A DNA stretch of 64,000 nt from an uncultured Alloprevotella sp. (GCA_944322095.1 CALUNU010000004.1:101315-165314); one strand, 5' to 3'; counted from the stretch's first letter, positions 25,443-37,915 are shown. A program made the numbers and translations. Notes: a model not told the origin generated them from the sequence alone.

Positions 25443-26123
25443 ATGGCACGGAAGCAGCAGAAAAAATGGTACGTCGTATGGCATGGCGTGGAGCCGGGCG
25501 TTTATGCGTCATGGCCCGCCTGCCAGCGGCAGGTGAAGGGGTTCGAGGGCGCGCTCTACAAGTCGTTTGCGACGGAGGCCGAGGCCCGCGACGCCTATCA
25601 CGACACGCCCTATGCCCACCTGCGGCGAAAAGCTGAGGGGCAGGGCCGTCCGACGGCTAAGCGCCAACCCGCCGACCCGCCGGCCGACCGCCACGACACG
25701 GTGCTGCCGCTCCCGGCAGCCGTGCGGGCCGATGCCATCGCTGTGGATGCCGCATGCAGCGGCAACCCCGGGCCGATGGAGTATCGCGGTGTCGACCTCC
25801 GTACCGGTCAGGAAGTCTTTCATTATGGGCCTGTGCGTGGCACAAACAATATAGGAGAATTTCTGGCCATCGTCCATGCTCTCGCCTTGCTCGAACGGTT
25901 GCAAAGTCCGCTCGCCGTCTACAGCGACAGCCGCAATGCCTTGTTGTGGGTGGAGAAAAAGGCCTGCCGCACGAAACTTGCCCGCACGGCAGGCACCGAA
26001 ACGCTCTTCCAGCTCATCGAACGCGCCGAAAACTGGCTCCGTACCCACACATGGACCACGCCACTCCTGAAATGGGACACAAAAGCGTGGGGCGAAGTGC
26101 CGGCCGACTTTGGAAGAAAATAA
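25443..26123 (+). CDS. Viroplasmin-domain ribonuclease H (RNase HI type)
   Basis: Protein of 226 residues. The N-terminal 55 residues form a viroplasmin-type RNA-DNA hybrid-binding domain (KKWYVVWHGVEPGVYASWP ... GFEGALYKSF). The RNase HI fold follows from about 95, with the first catalytic Asp in AIAVDAACSGNPG, Glu in NNIGEFLAIVHAL, Asp in AVYSDSRNALLW and a final Asp in KWDTKAWGE. It should degrade RNA in hybrids and complements the RNase HII gene also in this window. It lies directly behind argS, likely in the same transcript. Confidence 0.9.
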   Translation: MARKQQKKWYVVWHGVEPGVYASWPACQRQVKGFEGALYKSFATEAEARDAYHDTPYAHLRRKAEGQGRPTAKRQPADPPADRHDTVLPLPAAVRADAIAVDAACSGNPGPMEYRGVDLRTGQEVFHYGPVRGTNNIGEFLAIVHALALLERLQSPLAVYSDSRNALLWVEKKACRTKLARTAGTETLFQLIERAENWLRTHTWTTPLLKWDTKAWGEVPADFGRK

Positions 26124-26168
26124 GAGAAGTCTCAGTTGCCAATGGAGAAACCTGTATAACTAAGCCAT

Positions 26169-27158
26169 ATGCCACAACTTTATTCATCGAAGAACGGTAC
26201 ATTCCTGCGTGTTGTTGAAAAAAGCGAAAAGGAGCTCAACAAATTCATTTGTGAAAAGTGGAAACATCTCTTTCCTCAATACTTGTTTATAAAAAGTGAG
26301 TTTCTACTTAACGGCAATGTCCGCGCAGCTGGCAACGGAGGACGTATTGATATCTTGGCATATAATCCAGTAACACATAGGTTTGTTATTTTCGAATTGA
26401 AAAAAGACTACGATCGGAACATAACGGACCAAGCAGCCGATTATCGCGATTTCGTGCAAGATAACTTTGCTGAAATCTATCTGGAAGCCACGCAAGATTA
26501 TAAAGTGGAGCTTCCCGTATACTCAGAAATACAGAAAGACAAAGTAGAGGTTGTGCTTGTGGCCAAACGGTTCAGCTCTACGCAGCAAGAGCGAGCCCGG
26601 AAACTCAATAAAAAGGAATGCATAGTTACTCTTATCAGATATTTTTGGTTTGAGGAGGGCTTGATTCTGATGGACTACCTCAACAACGACCCTGAAGAAA
26701 AGAAAATAGAAGAGGCCAATGCGCGTAAATTGGCTGCCATTAAGAATATTGTTCTGCAGGATGGCCCTATGGCTGAGATTTCTGGCTATTTCGGACTTTA
26801 TAAGAGTTCTGAAAGATTATTCCATTTGTTTTATAACCATTTGAAACAAAGAGTTGAGATGCCTGAAATCGTGGCTCAAAATTCAAAACTGAAAGTTTCA
26901 CTACCGCATTCGGGTGAAACGTTTTCCATCGTGAAGCACGCAGGGAAAAGCGGCCGGAAAACCATTTTGCAAATAAATACGAACCTGAACGTTTCCTGTC
27001 TTTCTAATTTACAGGTGGATGATCGCATCCGACCGGGTGAAAAAAAGAAAGGAAGTTTGGGAGTAGAGCGTTTCGAGGTCTTTTTGCGTGATGAAAAAGA
27101 TATGCTTGAATTTATGGACTTTGTCGAAGCGGAAATCAGAAAAAAGATTTCTGGATGA
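26169..27158 (+). CDS. PD-(D/E)XK nuclease-like protein with a DUF5655-type C-terminus
   Basis: Protein of 329 residues. The N-terminal half has a nuclease-like core: GGRIDILAYNPVTHRF then VIFELKK, giving the D...ExK arrangement of restriction-type and NucS-type nucleases (near residues 58-80). The C-terminal part, from about 215 (SERLFHLFYNHLKQRVEM), resembles the DUF5655 family. Base composition is clearly more AT-rich than the flanking genes and codon choice differs (many AAA and GAA), suggesting recent acquisition. No partner methyltransferase or helicase is nearby. A DNA-repair or defence role is inference only. Confidence 0.65.
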   Translation: MPQLYSSKNGTFLRVVEKSEKELNKFICEKWKHLFPQYLFIKSEFLLNGNVRAAGNGGRIDILAYNPVTHRFVIFELKKDYDRNITDQAADYRDFVQDNFAEIYLEATQDYKVELPVYSEIQKDKVEVVLVAKRFSSTQQERARKLNKKECIVTLIRYFWFEEGLILMDYLNNDPEEKKIEEANARKLAAIKNIVLQDGPMAEISGYFGLYKSSERLFHLFYNHLKQRVEMPEIVAQNSKLKVSLPHSGETFSIVKHAGKSGRKTILQINTNLNVSCLSNLQVDDRIRPGEKKKGSLGVERFEVFLRDEKDMLEFMDFVEAEIRKKISG

Positions 27159-27212
27159 TGAGCTGTGTTTTCAAAAGAGAGCAAGTGAAAAATACCATTC
27201 TTCCCCAACATT

Positions 27213-29048
27213 ATGAAAGAATTTTTCCGCGTCATGCGGCGCTATGTGGCGCCTTATAAAGGTTATCTGGTCGGTTCGCTGGTTTTCAACCTGCTTTCGG
27301 CCGTGCTCAATGTCTTTTCGTTTCTGTCGCTCATTCCGATGTTGCAGATGCTCTTCGGCATTGACCGCAACCGCTACGAGTTCATTCCCTGGGATGCGGT
27401 GGGCATGAATGCGAAGGACATTCTGATCAATAACCTGTACTACTATACGACGGAGCTGATGGCCACTTATGGCGCCTCGACCACGTTGCTCCTTATCGGT
27501 CTCTTCCTTGTGGGAGCCACGCTCTTGAAAACAGGGTGTTACTTCGCCTCGGTGGCCATTATGGTGCCCATGCGCACGGGCATTGTGCGCGACATCCGTA
27601 CGGGTGTCTACCATAAAATCATCGGTCTCCCCCTTTCATTTTTCTCTGACGAGCGCAAGGGCGACATTATTGCCCGAATGAGCGGAGACGTCAACGAAAT
27701 AGAGAATTCCATCACCGGTTCGCTCGACATGCTCATCAAAAATCCCATTCTTTTGGTATGCTATTTCGGGGTGCTCATTTATACGAGCTGGCAGCTCACG
27801 CTTTTCACCATTGTCGTGCTTCCTTTGATGGGATGGGTGATGGGACGAATCGGGCGCAAGCTGAAGCAACGCTCGCTCGACGCGCAGAACAAATGGAGCG
27901 AGACGATGTCGCAACTCGAAGAGACGCTGGGCGGTATGCGCATCATTAAAGCCTTCACGGCCGAGCGGAAAATGTGCAGGCGTTTCGACGACAGCACCAA
28001 CGACTTCCGCCGTGCGTCGAACCGCGTGGCGGTACGTCAGAGTTCGGCCCATCCCGTGAGCGAATTTCTCGGCACGTGCCTCATCGTGCTTGTGCTGTGG
28101 TATGGCGGCACTCTCATTTTCTCTGATCATTCGCCCATTGATGCACCGACGTTCATCTTTTACATGGTTATCCTGTACAGTATCATCCAGCCCCTCAAAG
28201 ATTTTTCGAAAGCCTCGTACAGCATACCGAAAGGCATGGCTTCGGTGGAGCGTGTCAACAAGATTTTGAACGCACCGAACCCGATCCGCGAGCGGGAGGA
28301 GCCGCGCCACGTGGAGCATTTGCGGGATAAAATAGAGTTTCGCGACATCACGTTCAGCTACAACGGCCGGACGCCTGTTTTGCAGGGGGTGAACCTGACG
28401 GTGAAGCGTGGGCAGACCATTGCGCTAGTGGGCCAGAGCGGTTCGGGCAAGTCGACGCTTGTCGACCTGCTGCCCCGCTACCACGACGTGGAAGGCGGAC
28501 AGATATTACTGGACGGCACTGACGTGCGCGACTTTTATATAGCCGACTTGCGCGGTCTCATCGGTAACGTCAACCAAGAGGCCATCCTCTTCAACGACAG
28601 TTTTTACAACAACATCACCTTCGGCGTGGAGAACGCAACGATGGAGCAGGTGATCGAGGCGGCCAAGATAGCCAACGCCCACGATTTCATCATGGAGAGC
28701 GAGAACGGCTACGACACGAAGGTGGGCGACCGCGGCTGCCGTCTCTCGGGCGGTCAGCGCCAGCGCATCTCCATTGCGCGGGCCATCTTGAAAAACCCCG
28801 ACATACTCATTCTCGATGAGGCCACGTCGGCGCTCGACACCGAGAGCGAGCGTCTTGTGCAGGAAGCCTTGGAGCGCCTCATGAAAACGCGCACCACCAT
28901 AGCCATTGCCCACCGTCTGTCCACCATCAAAAACGCCGACGAAATCTGCGTGCTCCACGAGGGACGCATCGTGGAGCGCGGCACGCACGAGTCGCTGCTG
29001 GCCCTCGGCGGTTATTACAAGCGATTGAACGATATGCAGCAACTCTGA
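27213..29048 (+). CDS. MsbA-like lipid/drug ABC exporter
   Basis: Half-transporter of 611 residues with a fused membrane domain (1-330, about six helices, beginning MKEFFRVMRRYVAPYKGY) and an ATPase domain. Walker A GQSGSGKST lies near 410, Q-loop region NVNQEAILFND, signature LSGGQRQRISIARA and Walker B LILDEATSALD. It resembles Bacteroidetes MsbA-type lipid flippases, though substrate cannot be read from sequence. The neighbouring LTA-synthase-like gene, 32 bp downstream, suggests a shared envelope-lipid role. Confidence 0.9.
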   Translation: MKEFFRVMRRYVAPYKGYLVGSLVFNLLSAVLNVFSFLSLIPMLQMLFGIDRNRYEFIPWDAVGMNAKDILINNLYYYTTELMATYGASTTLLLIGLFLVGATLLKTGCYFASVAIMVPMRTGIVRDIRTGVYHKIIGLPLSFFSDERKGDIIARMSGDVNEIENSITGSLDMLIKNPILLVCYFGVLIYTSWQLTLFTIVVLPLMGWVMGRIGRKLKQRSLDAQNKWSETMSQLEETLGGMRIIKAFTAERKMCRRFDDSTNDFRRASNRVAVRQSSAHPVSEFLGTCLIVLVLWYGGTLIFSDHSPIDAPTFIFYMVILYSIIQPLKDFSKASYSIPKGMASVERVNKILNAPNPIREREEPRHVEHLRDKIEFRDITFSYNGRTPVLQGVNLTVKRGQTIALVGQSGSGKSTLVDLLPRYHDVEGGQILLDGTDVRDFYIADLRGLIGNVNQEAILFNDSFYNNITFGVENATMEQVIEAAKIANAHDFIMESENGYDTKVGDRGCRLSGGQRQRISIARAILKNPDILILDEATSALDTESERLVQEALERLMKTRTTIAIAHRLSTIKNADEICVLHEGRIVERGTHESLLALGGYYKRLNDMQQL

Positions 29049-29080
29049 CGTTGCAACAACCCATCAACCCACAAGCACCC

Positions 29081-30910
29081 ATGAAGGAACGACTGCTGTT
29101 TCTCTCGAAATTCTATGCCACGCTCGTGGCCTTCTTTCTCGTGGCCAAGCCCCTCTTCATGCTCTACAACGGAGCGGTGGGCCGCGGCTGTTCCGTGACC
29201 GATGTGGCCGCCGTGCTGTGGCACGGTCTGCCGCTCGACCTGGCCACGGCCGGCTATCTGACGGCCCTTCCCCTGCTGGCCACGCTCGTCGGCACGTGGG
29301 TGCGTTTGCCGTGGGTGCGTCCTGTCTATCTGGCCTATTCGGCTGTCATTTCCCTGTTCCTGTCGTTGATCTTCGTGGGCGATGCTTGCCTTTATGAGTT
29401 TTGGGATTTCAAGCTCGACGCCACCATCTTCAATTACATCGACTCGCCCCGTGGCGTGGCGGCCAGCGTCTCCGTGGGCTATCTGGTTGCAGGTTTCAGT
29501 GTCGTGCTGCTCGTGGCGGCCGGTCTCTTCCTGGCTTTGCGGGCCTGTGGTCCTTTCTTCATGCCCCGCGTGCGGCGCCGTGTGGCAGGCACGTTGTTTC
29601 TCCTGCTGGCGGGGGGCTTCCTCTTTTTAGGCATCCGTGGCGGAACGGGCCGTTCCACGGCCAACGTCGGCATGGTCTATTTCAGCACCAACCAGTTCTT
29701 GAACCACTCGGCCGTGAACCCCGCGTTCAGCCTTTTCTATTCGATGCAGAAGGCCGAGGACTTTTCGTCGGAATGCAACTTTTTCCCCGAAGCCAAACGG
29801 GCGGAAATATTCTCATCTTTGGGCTACGGGCTGACTGGCGCACCGGCCGATACGCTGCTGGCCGTGCGTCGGCCCAACGTGCTCGTGGTCATTATGGAAG
29901 GCATGGGCGCTCCGTTTGTCGGCTGCCTGGGCGGACGTCCGGGCACGACGCCCCACATCGACCACCTGGCACGCGAGGGCGTTCTCTTCACGCGTTGTTA
30001 TGCCAACTCATTCCGCACCGACCGCGGCACCGTTTGCACGCTGAGCGGCTATCCCTCGTTCCCTACGACGAGCGTCATGAAGCTGCCGGGCAAGTCGCGC
30101 ACGCTGCCCTCCATCGCCCGCACGCTTCGCGGTGCGGGATATGCCACGGAGTTTCTCTATGGTGGCGACATCAACTTCACCAACATGCAGAGCTATTTCC
30201 TTTCCACCGGCTACGAGCGCACGCATGGCGACACAGAGTTTACGGCCGAGGAGCGCCGCACCCATGGTTGGGGCGTTACCGACCGCATCACCTTCGACCG
30301 CCTGTTCGACATGCTCACCCGCCGCACCGACCCGCGCCCCTGGCATGTGGGCTTTCTCACGCTGGCCAGCCATGAGCCGTGGAAAGTGCCCTACAACCGC
30401 ATCCCCGATGACGAGCGTGCCAACGCCATGGCCTACCTGGACGACTGCATCGGCCGCTTTACGGAGCGTCTGCGCCGCACGCCCCTTTGGGACAACACGC
30501 TCATCGTGCTCATCCCCGACCACGGCATACCCTATCCCGACACGCTGGCCGAGAGCAACCCCGAGCGCTGGCACATCCCCATGGTGTGGACGGGCGGCGC
30601 TGTCAAGGGCCCCCGCGTCGTCAGCAAGATATGCAACCAAACCGACCTGCCCGCCACGCTCCTGGCGCAGATGGGTCTGCCACACGCCGAGTTCCGTTTC
30701 AGCCGCAACGTAACGTCCAGCACCTACCGCTATCCCTTCGCCTTCCACACCTGGGGCACGGGCTTCGGCTTCATCGACGACACGGGCTTCACCACGTTCG
30801 ATCTGACGGCGGGCCGCATGTTGAGCGACAGCCCGTCGCCGTCGCCCCTGCGCCTCGAACGGGGCAAAGCCCTGCTGCAAACGTGCTACGACGACCTGGG
30901 AGCGCGCTGA
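29081..30910 (+). CDS. LTA-synthase/sulfatase-family membrane enzyme
   Basis: Membrane-anchored member of the alkaline-phosphatase superfamily, 609 residues, probably transferring a phospho-alcohol (such as phosphoglycerol or phosphoethanolamine) to an envelope glycan or lipid. Five helices occupy roughly residues 1-195, followed by the periplasmic catalytic domain. It has VVIMEGMGAPFVG (metal Glu), the nucleophile Thr in FRTDRGTVCTLSGYPS, and a metal site VLIPDHGIPYP near 480. I start at ATG 29081; a TTG 30 bp upstream is possible. Likely co-transcribed with the ABC exporter. Confidence 0.85.
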   Translation: MKERLLFLSKFYATLVAFFLVAKPLFMLYNGAVGRGCSVTDVAAVLWHGLPLDLATAGYLTALPLLATLVGTWVRLPWVRPVYLAYSAVISLFLSLIFVGDACLYEFWDFKLDATIFNYIDSPRGVAASVSVGYLVAGFSVVLLVAAGLFLALRACGPFFMPRVRRRVAGTLFLLLAGGFLFLGIRGGTGRSTANVGMVYFSTNQFLNHSAVNPAFSLFYSMQKAEDFSSECNFFPEAKRAEIFSSLGYGLTGAPADTLLAVRRPNVLVVIMEGMGAPFVGCLGGRPGTTPHIDHLAREGVLFTRCYANSFRTDRGTVCTLSGYPSFPTTSVMKLPGKSRTLPSIARTLRGAGYATEFLYGGDINFTNMQSYFLSTGYERTHGDTEFTAEERRTHGWGVTDRITFDRLFDMLTRRTDPRPWHVGFLTLASHEPWKVPYNRIPDDERANAMAYLDDCIGRFTERLRRTPLWDNTLIVLIPDHGIPYPDTLAESNPERWHIPMVWTGGAVKGPRVVSKICNQTDLPATLLAQMGLPHAEFRFSRNVTSSTYRYPFAFHTWGTGFGFIDDTGFTTFDLTAGRMLSDSPSPSPLRLERGKALLQTCYDDLGAR

Positions 30911-31049
30911 GCAGTCTTCCCCCCCGGCCGTTATGCACGTTAAAAGGCCGTTAAAATAGCGGAAACGTTTCGTTAAGTTTCCTCTCTGTGCGCCTTTCTT
31001 CGCGGAAAAACGCCTAACTTCGGACTGTTTTTCCTTTAAATCACGTTTT

Positions 31050-33254
<2,205 letters not shown>

Positions 33255-33269
33255 GGCGCGTATATAAAG

Positions 33270-33314
33270 AAAGAGCGAGGGTGTGGCAGCGCTGCCGCAC
33301 CCTCGCTCTTTTCA
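33270..33314 (+). terminator. Bidirectional terminator between hppA and the DUF5723 gene
   Basis: Perfect long stem AAGAGCGAGGGTGTGGCAGC and its complement, with AAAG on one side and CTTTTC on the other. It serves two convergent genes. Confidence 0.9.
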
Positions 33315-33329
33315 TTAGCGGGCCCTTTC

Positions 33330-34724
33330 TCAGAGCGGGAAGGTGATGCCCACGTTGACGTTGGCGTTCATGTGGTTCAGGGGGATGAACTGCTTGCTCA
33401 GCTTGCCCAGGAAGCGGTCGGCTCCTACGTAGAAATTGAAGCCCTTCGTGTAGAAGCTCAGGAGGGCGCCCCATCCCCATCCGGTCGACGAGACGTTGCC
33501 CTGCACGGTGGCCTCGATCCATTTCAGCGGGCGCACGTTGGCCGAGAGCATGCCCTCGTGCCACGAGTAGGGCCCGCAGATGCGGCTCGTGTAGAGGAAG
33601 CCGAAGCGCAGGGGGCGGTAGTAGGGCAGTTCATACTCGGCGCCCAGGTTCAGCGTGGCGGCCAGCGCCTGCGAAGCGCTGCCCTCGCCGTCCTGATAGA
33701 CCGAGAAGACCTCCTCCAAGTCGTCGCCCAGGGCCTCAAACTGGTCGCCAATCTTGTTGTTGCCCGTGTTGTTGCTTCCCATGTAGATGTTGTCGAAGCC
33801 GTCGAACGTATAGTCGCCGGCCGAGGAGGCCTGCATCACGTTTTTCCAGCTGATGAAGCCCAGGTCGGTGATGCCGGCGCTCACCGTCAGTCCGTCCATC
33901 ACCTTGTAGGACGCACCGAGGTCGAAGGCCAGGCCGAAGCCCGACAGGCCGGCGCCCACCTCGTCGATGCCGTTCACGCGGGGACGTCCCGTGGCGGGGT
34001 CTTCCTTGCCTTCCTCATATTCCCACGTTGCGTTCATGAGCGATGCTTTGGCCTGGATGTCGCCCTGTATGCGCCAGTAGTCGTCGTTGAGCGTGATGTC
34101 CATGTTGTTGATGGCCATGTCGGCATAGGCCAGGCCGAAGAGCAGCTTCACCTTGGCGCCCACGCGCAGGCGGTCGTCGAGCAGGTTGCGTGCATGGCCC
34201 AGGGCCAGCTCCATGTAGTTTTGCGTGCGCATGCCTCCGTCAGAGATGTTGTAGTGTTCGTGGGCGCCCGCCTCTTTCATGAAGGAGAAGAGCTCTTTGG
34301 GCAGCGAGATGTTCGTGTTGGAGCGCAGGTTGAGCTCCACGAGGTTCGTACCGCCGAAGGCGCGGAAGGCCGCCGAGAACAGGTTGTAGTTCAGATAGAG
34401 GTCGGTGCGGTTCTTGTCGTTCAGTTCTCCAAGAAATTGCGATGCGCTCACGTCGGGGTGCATGAACGTCATCAGGTCATAGCCTGTCGACGGGTCGGCC
34501 TTGTACACAAAGTTTTTCAGGCCGATGTTGCCCGTGAGCCCCACGTTGATATTACCCAGCAGCACGCTGGTGTAAGCGCTGTCGAGCAGGGCGGGGTTCA
34601 TCTGGTGGCGAAAGTTGGACGTCTGCTGGAAGTAGGAAGTGCGCAGCTCCTGTGCCCCTGCGGGCAGGGCGGTTGCGGCTGCGCAGAGCAGGCTGGCCGC
34701 GGTATATTTCAACAGTTGTTTCAT
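33330..34724 (-). CDS. DUF5723-family outer-membrane protein
   Basis: Exported protein of 464 residues, predicted beta-barrel, function unknown. Signal peptide [14 protein letters not shown]. Family-like start [20 protein letters not shown], repeated amphipathic strands rich in Tyr, Phe and Gly ([34 protein letters not shown]), and a terminal strand [12 protein letters not shown] ending in an aromatic-hydrophobic residue pattern usual for barrels. It lies 39 bp after the lipoprotein gene and is probably co-expressed with it. A relation to PorP/SprF-like barrels is possible but unproven. Confidence 0.75.
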   Translation of the reverse strand: MKQLLKYTAASLLCAAATALPAGAQELRTSYFQQTSNFRHQMNPALLDSAYTSVLLGNINVGLTGNIGLKNFVYKADPSTGYDLMTFMHPDVSASQFLGELNDKNRTDLYLNYNLFSAAFRAFGGTNLVELNLRSNTNISLPKELFSFMKEAGAHEHYNISDGGMRTQNYMELALGHARNLLDDRLRVGAKVKLLFGLAYADMAINNMDITLNDDYWRIQGDIQAKASLMNATWEYEEGKEDPATGRPRVNGIDEVGAGLSGFGLAFDLGASYKVMDGLTVSAGITDLGFISWKNVMQASSAGDYTFDGFDNIYMGSNNTGNNKIGDQFEALGDDLEEVFSVYQDGEGSASQALAATLNLGAEYELPYYRPLRFGFLYTSRICGPYSWHEGMLSANVRPLKWIEATVQGNVSSTGWGWGALLSFYTKGFNFYVGADRFLGKLSKQFIPLNHMNANVNVGITFPL

Positions 34725-34763
34725 TGTGTTTGTCTGTTATATCTGTAAAGGTGTGCGAGGGGT

Positions 34764-36563
34764 TTAGTTGAAGTCGCCCGTGATGGGGCCGTCCAGGCGT
34801 AGGCGCATGTTGTCCAGGCGCAGGAACTGGCCCGAGTTGAGCGCGTCGGTGGCCGAGGCCGAGGCCGTCACTTCAAACTTGATTTCTTCCAGGCGTTTCA
34901 GGTCGGCCCGGTTGGCCAGGCGCACGTTCAGTTCGATATCGCTCGTCGTGGCCTGTCCGCCGGCGGCCGGGGCTATGGTGGCGTCGCTCACGGTGATGCC
35001 CGGTATCTCGCGGCCCTCCGTGTCGTAGGCCTTGGCCGTCACGTGCAGTTGCAGGGGAATGGTGTTGGTGGCCGTGGCCGTCACGGTGAAGCCGTCGGCC
35101 TCGTAGTCCTGCAGGTCGCTGTTCATGTCGTCCACCGAGTCTTTGTATACGATGTTGAGCCCGGCGTCGAACGTCAGGGGCACGAGCACCTTATAGTCGG
35201 CCCCGGCCTTGTAGTTGCGGCCCAGCTCGATGGTGTAGAAGTTGTCTTGCACCTCGATTTTGTGGTTGGCGGCGTTGCCTAGGTCGATCTGTATTTCGTC
35301 GGGTATCTGCTCCACGAGCGTCGAGAGGTCGTCCACGTGGTTCAGCACGGCGCCGGCAGGCTTCCCGGCGATGTCAAAGGGCTCGTTGCCCTGGTAGAAG
35401 TAGATGGTGTTCATGCGGTTGTGCGTCAGCTCCTGGCGGCCTTGGGCGGGCAGGTCGACCGAGGCCGTCTGTGCGCCGTCGGTGATGCCGTTGGCCGTGG
35501 CCGAGAAGTTGAGGTCGACGGGTATCTGGCTCATGTCGACGTCGAAGCGCACCGTAGGGTTGTTCACGGTGATGCGCACGCGGTCGTCGTCCAGGAAGTC
35601 GGGCAGGTCGTCGCCGATGCGGATGGGGTCGACGTCGGGCTCGATGGCGGGGGTGAACTTGCCTTCCACTTCGGCCAGCGTGAGCCGGCCCGACGTGTTG
35701 CCGTCCACCATGATGGTGAGGCGCACGTTGGCATAGTCGCCGCTGTGCATGTCGAAGCCGCTGGCGGCCGTAAAGGCGAAGTAGCCCGTCATGCTGATTT
35801 TATCGGTGGCGTTCAGGCTGCCGTCGGGCGTGACGTCCACGCCTTCATCGCCGAAGTCGACATAATCGAGGTCGATCGTGCCCAGGTCGATGCGGGTGCT
35901 GCCGGGCTGCATGTCGGCGATGTGGTAGACGCCGCCGGGGGCATCGCCCGACCGGGCGAACGAGGGCAGATGGAGCTCGACGTCGCGCATTTCGCTGATG
36001 ACGAAGTCCATGCCCGGCGTCTGTTCTACGTCCAGGATGAGGCGGAACTCTCCGCCGGCGGGCACGATGCGTTTCAGCGCCTTGATTTCGTCGGCGTTGA
36101 TGCCCGTCACGTCCACGCGGAAGTCGTTCGTGGCGTCGGCGTTTTCCGCGTAGGTCTCGCCGGCGGCGATGCTCACGTGGTCAACGCCCGTCATGCCCTG
36201 CTGGGCCATGGCCTTGTCGAAGTTGACCACCTCGACCGACGGCGTCAGCGTGGCGGGATCGATGGTGGTGGTGATGGGGTTCACGGTGAAGTCGACGTCG
36301 GTCGTTCCGTCCTCCACAAGATAGTAGAGCCCCGAGCGGGTGGTGTCCAGGTTGTCGCCCTCTTCGATGGTCAGGATGTCGCGCAGGTAGATGTTCTCGG
36401 AGTTGCCCAGCTTCAGGGCGAGCCCCTCGGTGCCCAGCTGCATGGTCATGTCCATTTCGCCGTCCAGATCCCAGCTGTCGTCCACGCAGGACGTCGCTGC
36501 CAGGCCGCAGGCTAAGAACATCGCTCCACGGAGCAAGCCGTTCTTCACTTTCAGTTTCTTCAT
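34764..36563 (-). CDS. Large lipoprotein of unknown function
   Basis: Protein of 599 residues with a lipoprotein signal: MKKLKVKNGLLRGAMFLACG then LAATSC, acylated at Cys 26 or so. The mature part is all-beta in appearance, rich in Asp, Val and Thr, with several blocks of similar style (VDHVSIAAGETYAENADATN; MTGYFAFTAASGFDMHSGDY). I do not recognise a catalytic motif. Start at 36563 is chosen because the signal begins there. It precedes the DUF5723 barrel gene in one operon; a surface or periplasmic partner role is inference. Confidence 0.7.
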   Translation of the reverse strand: MKKLKVKNGLLRGAMFLACGLAATSCVDDSWDLDGEMDMTMQLGTEGLALKLGNSENIYLRDILTIEEGDNLDTTRSGLYYLVEDGTTDVDFTVNPITTTIDPATLTPSVEVVNFDKAMAQQGMTGVDHVSIAAGETYAENADATNDFRVDVTGINADEIKALKRIVPAGGEFRLILDVEQTPGMDFVISEMRDVELHLPSFARSGDAPGGVYHIADMQPGSTRIDLGTIDLDYVDFGDEGVDVTPDGSLNATDKISMTGYFAFTAASGFDMHSGDYANVRLTIMVDGNTSGRLTLAEVEGKFTPAIEPDVDPIRIGDDLPDFLDDDRVRITVNNPTVRFDVDMSQIPVDLNFSATANGITDGAQTASVDLPAQGRQELTHNRMNTIYFYQGNEPFDIAGKPAGAVLNHVDDLSTLVEQIPDEIQIDLGNAANHKIEVQDNFYTIELGRNYKAGADYKVLVPLTFDAGLNIVYKDSVDDMNSDLQDYEADGFTVTATATNTIPLQLHVTAKAYDTEGREIPGITVSDATIAPAAGGQATTSDIELNVRLANRADLKRLEEIKFEVTASASATDALNSGQFLRLDNMRLRLDGPITGDFN

Positions 36564-36653
36564 TGCTCGTTTGTTATGTGTAAATAATGAATAAAAAAAT
36601 CGCGCTAAGCGGTCGAAAGAGCACAAGCGTACTCAAAAAATCTTTCAATGCTG

Positions 36654-36661
36654 CAAAGTTA
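36654..36661 (-). promoter_or_regulatory. Probable -7 box for the lipoprotein/DUF5723 operon
   Basis: TAACTTTG on the minus strand fits TAnnTTTG, about 90 bp before the start codon in an AT-rich stretch. Confidence 0.55.
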
Positions 36662-36767
36662 ATAAATGCCGCATATATATCTGTGTAGAATTTGGGATTT
36701 TTTTATAAATGGCGGGAACTTGTAACGGCTTCTTCAATTCTGGACGTCACAAAGTCCTTAATAATAT

Positions 36768-36800
36768 GGCAAGGGACGCGAAACGTCGCGTCCCTTGCCG
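36768..36800 (-). terminator. Probable terminator after buk
   Basis: Stem GGCAAGGGACGCG with near-perfect complement; on the minus strand it is followed by ATATTATT instead of a clean T-run. Confidence 0.6.
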
Positions 36801-36849
36801 GTTGGCCTGCCGGGTTGTCTGCCTGTTGTTGCATGGCGGCCGCCGGCGG

Positions 36850-37911
36850 TCAGTCGTAGCGGCGGGCTTCGCAGCGGCCTTGCAGCACCGCCAGGGCGTT
36901 GAGGGCCAGCGCCTCCATTTCGTCCTCGCCGGGATAGACGAACACCGGGGCCAGAAACTCCACGCGGCGCCGCAGGCCCGACGTGATATATTCCGAATGG
37001 GCCATGCCGCCCGTGAGCAGGATGGCGTCCACGTGGCCGCAGAGCACGGCCCCTTGGGCGGCGATGCTCTTGGCCGTGTGGTATATCATGGCGTCGACGA
37101 TGAGGCGTGCGTGGTCGTCGCCGGCGTCGATGCGGGCCATTATTTCCTTGACGTTGTTGGTGCCCAGATGGGCGTAGAGCCCGGCCTGCCCCGCGATGCG
37201 CCGCAGCAGCTGCTCTTCGGTGTAGCGCCCGCTGAAGCAGAGGTGCACCAGGTCGGCCGAGGGCAGCGTGCCCGCGCGGTCGGGCGAGAAGGGGCCGTCG
37301 CCGTCGAGGGCGTTGTTGGTGTCGGTGGCGCGGCCCAGGTGGTGGGCGGCCACCGAGATGCCCCCGCCCAGGTGGCACACGATGAGGTCGAGCTCCTCGT
37401 AGCGGCGGCCCGTCTCGCGGGCATAGCGGTGGGCGATGGCGCGCTGGTTGAGGGCGTGCCAGATGCTGGCGCGCGGCATGAGGGGCGAACCGCTCACGCG
37501 GGCCAGGTCGTTCATTTCGTCCACCACGACGGGGTCGGCCGTGAAGCTGTGGCAGCCCGGTATGCGCGAGGCTATTTCATAGGCGATGATGCAGCCCAGG
37601 TTGCAGGGATGCTTGCGCTTGGCGTGGCGCATGTCGTCGCAGAAGCGCTGGTTCACCTCGTAGACGCCGCTCTTGATGGGCTTGCCCAGCCCGCCGCGGC
37701 CAATGACGGCGTCGAAGCGCAGGGGGATGCCGCCGCGCCGCAGCTCCTCGACCACGAGGTCGCGGCGGAAGCCGAGCTGGTCCATGAGCGTGGGAAACTG
37801 CGAGAGCTCTTCGATGCTGTGGCTGATGTTGCTCACCAAGATGGGCCGTTCGTCCTCGTAGACGGCTATCTTCGTCGAGGTGGAGCCGGGGTTGATGACG
37901 AGTATGTGCAT
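36850..37911 (-). CDS. buk: Butyrate kinase
   Basis: Acetokinase-family enzyme making butyrate (or branched short-chain acid) and ATP from the acyl phosphate; 353 residues. N-terminal phosphate-binding motif ILVINPGSTSTKIAVYEDE, central VCHLGGGISVAAH, and ILLTGGMAHSEY near 290 are typical of Buk. Start at 37911 (MHILVINPG) is fixed by this motif; the open frame further upstream is an alternate frame of ptb. It starts 5 bp after the ptb stop, so ptb-buk is one operon delivering substrate-level ATP. Confidence 0.95.
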   Translation of the reverse strand: MHILVINPGSTSTKIAVYEDERPILVSNISHSIEELSQFPTLMDQLGFRRDLVVEELRRGGIPLRFDAVIGRGGLGKPIKSGVYEVNQRFCDDMRHAKRKHPCNLGCIIAYEIASRIPGCHSFTADPVVVDEMNDLARVSGSPLMPRASIWHALNQRAIAHRYARETGRRYEELDLIVCHLGGGISVAAHHLGRATDTNNALDGDGPFSPDRAGTLPSADLVHLCFSGRYTEEQLLRRIAGQAGLYAHLGTNNVKEIMARIDAGDDHARLIVDAMIYHTAKSIAAQGAVLCGHVDAILLTGGMAHSEYITSGLRRRVEFLAPVFVYPGEDEMEALALNALAVLQGRCEARRYD

Positions 37912-37915
37912 GGCG

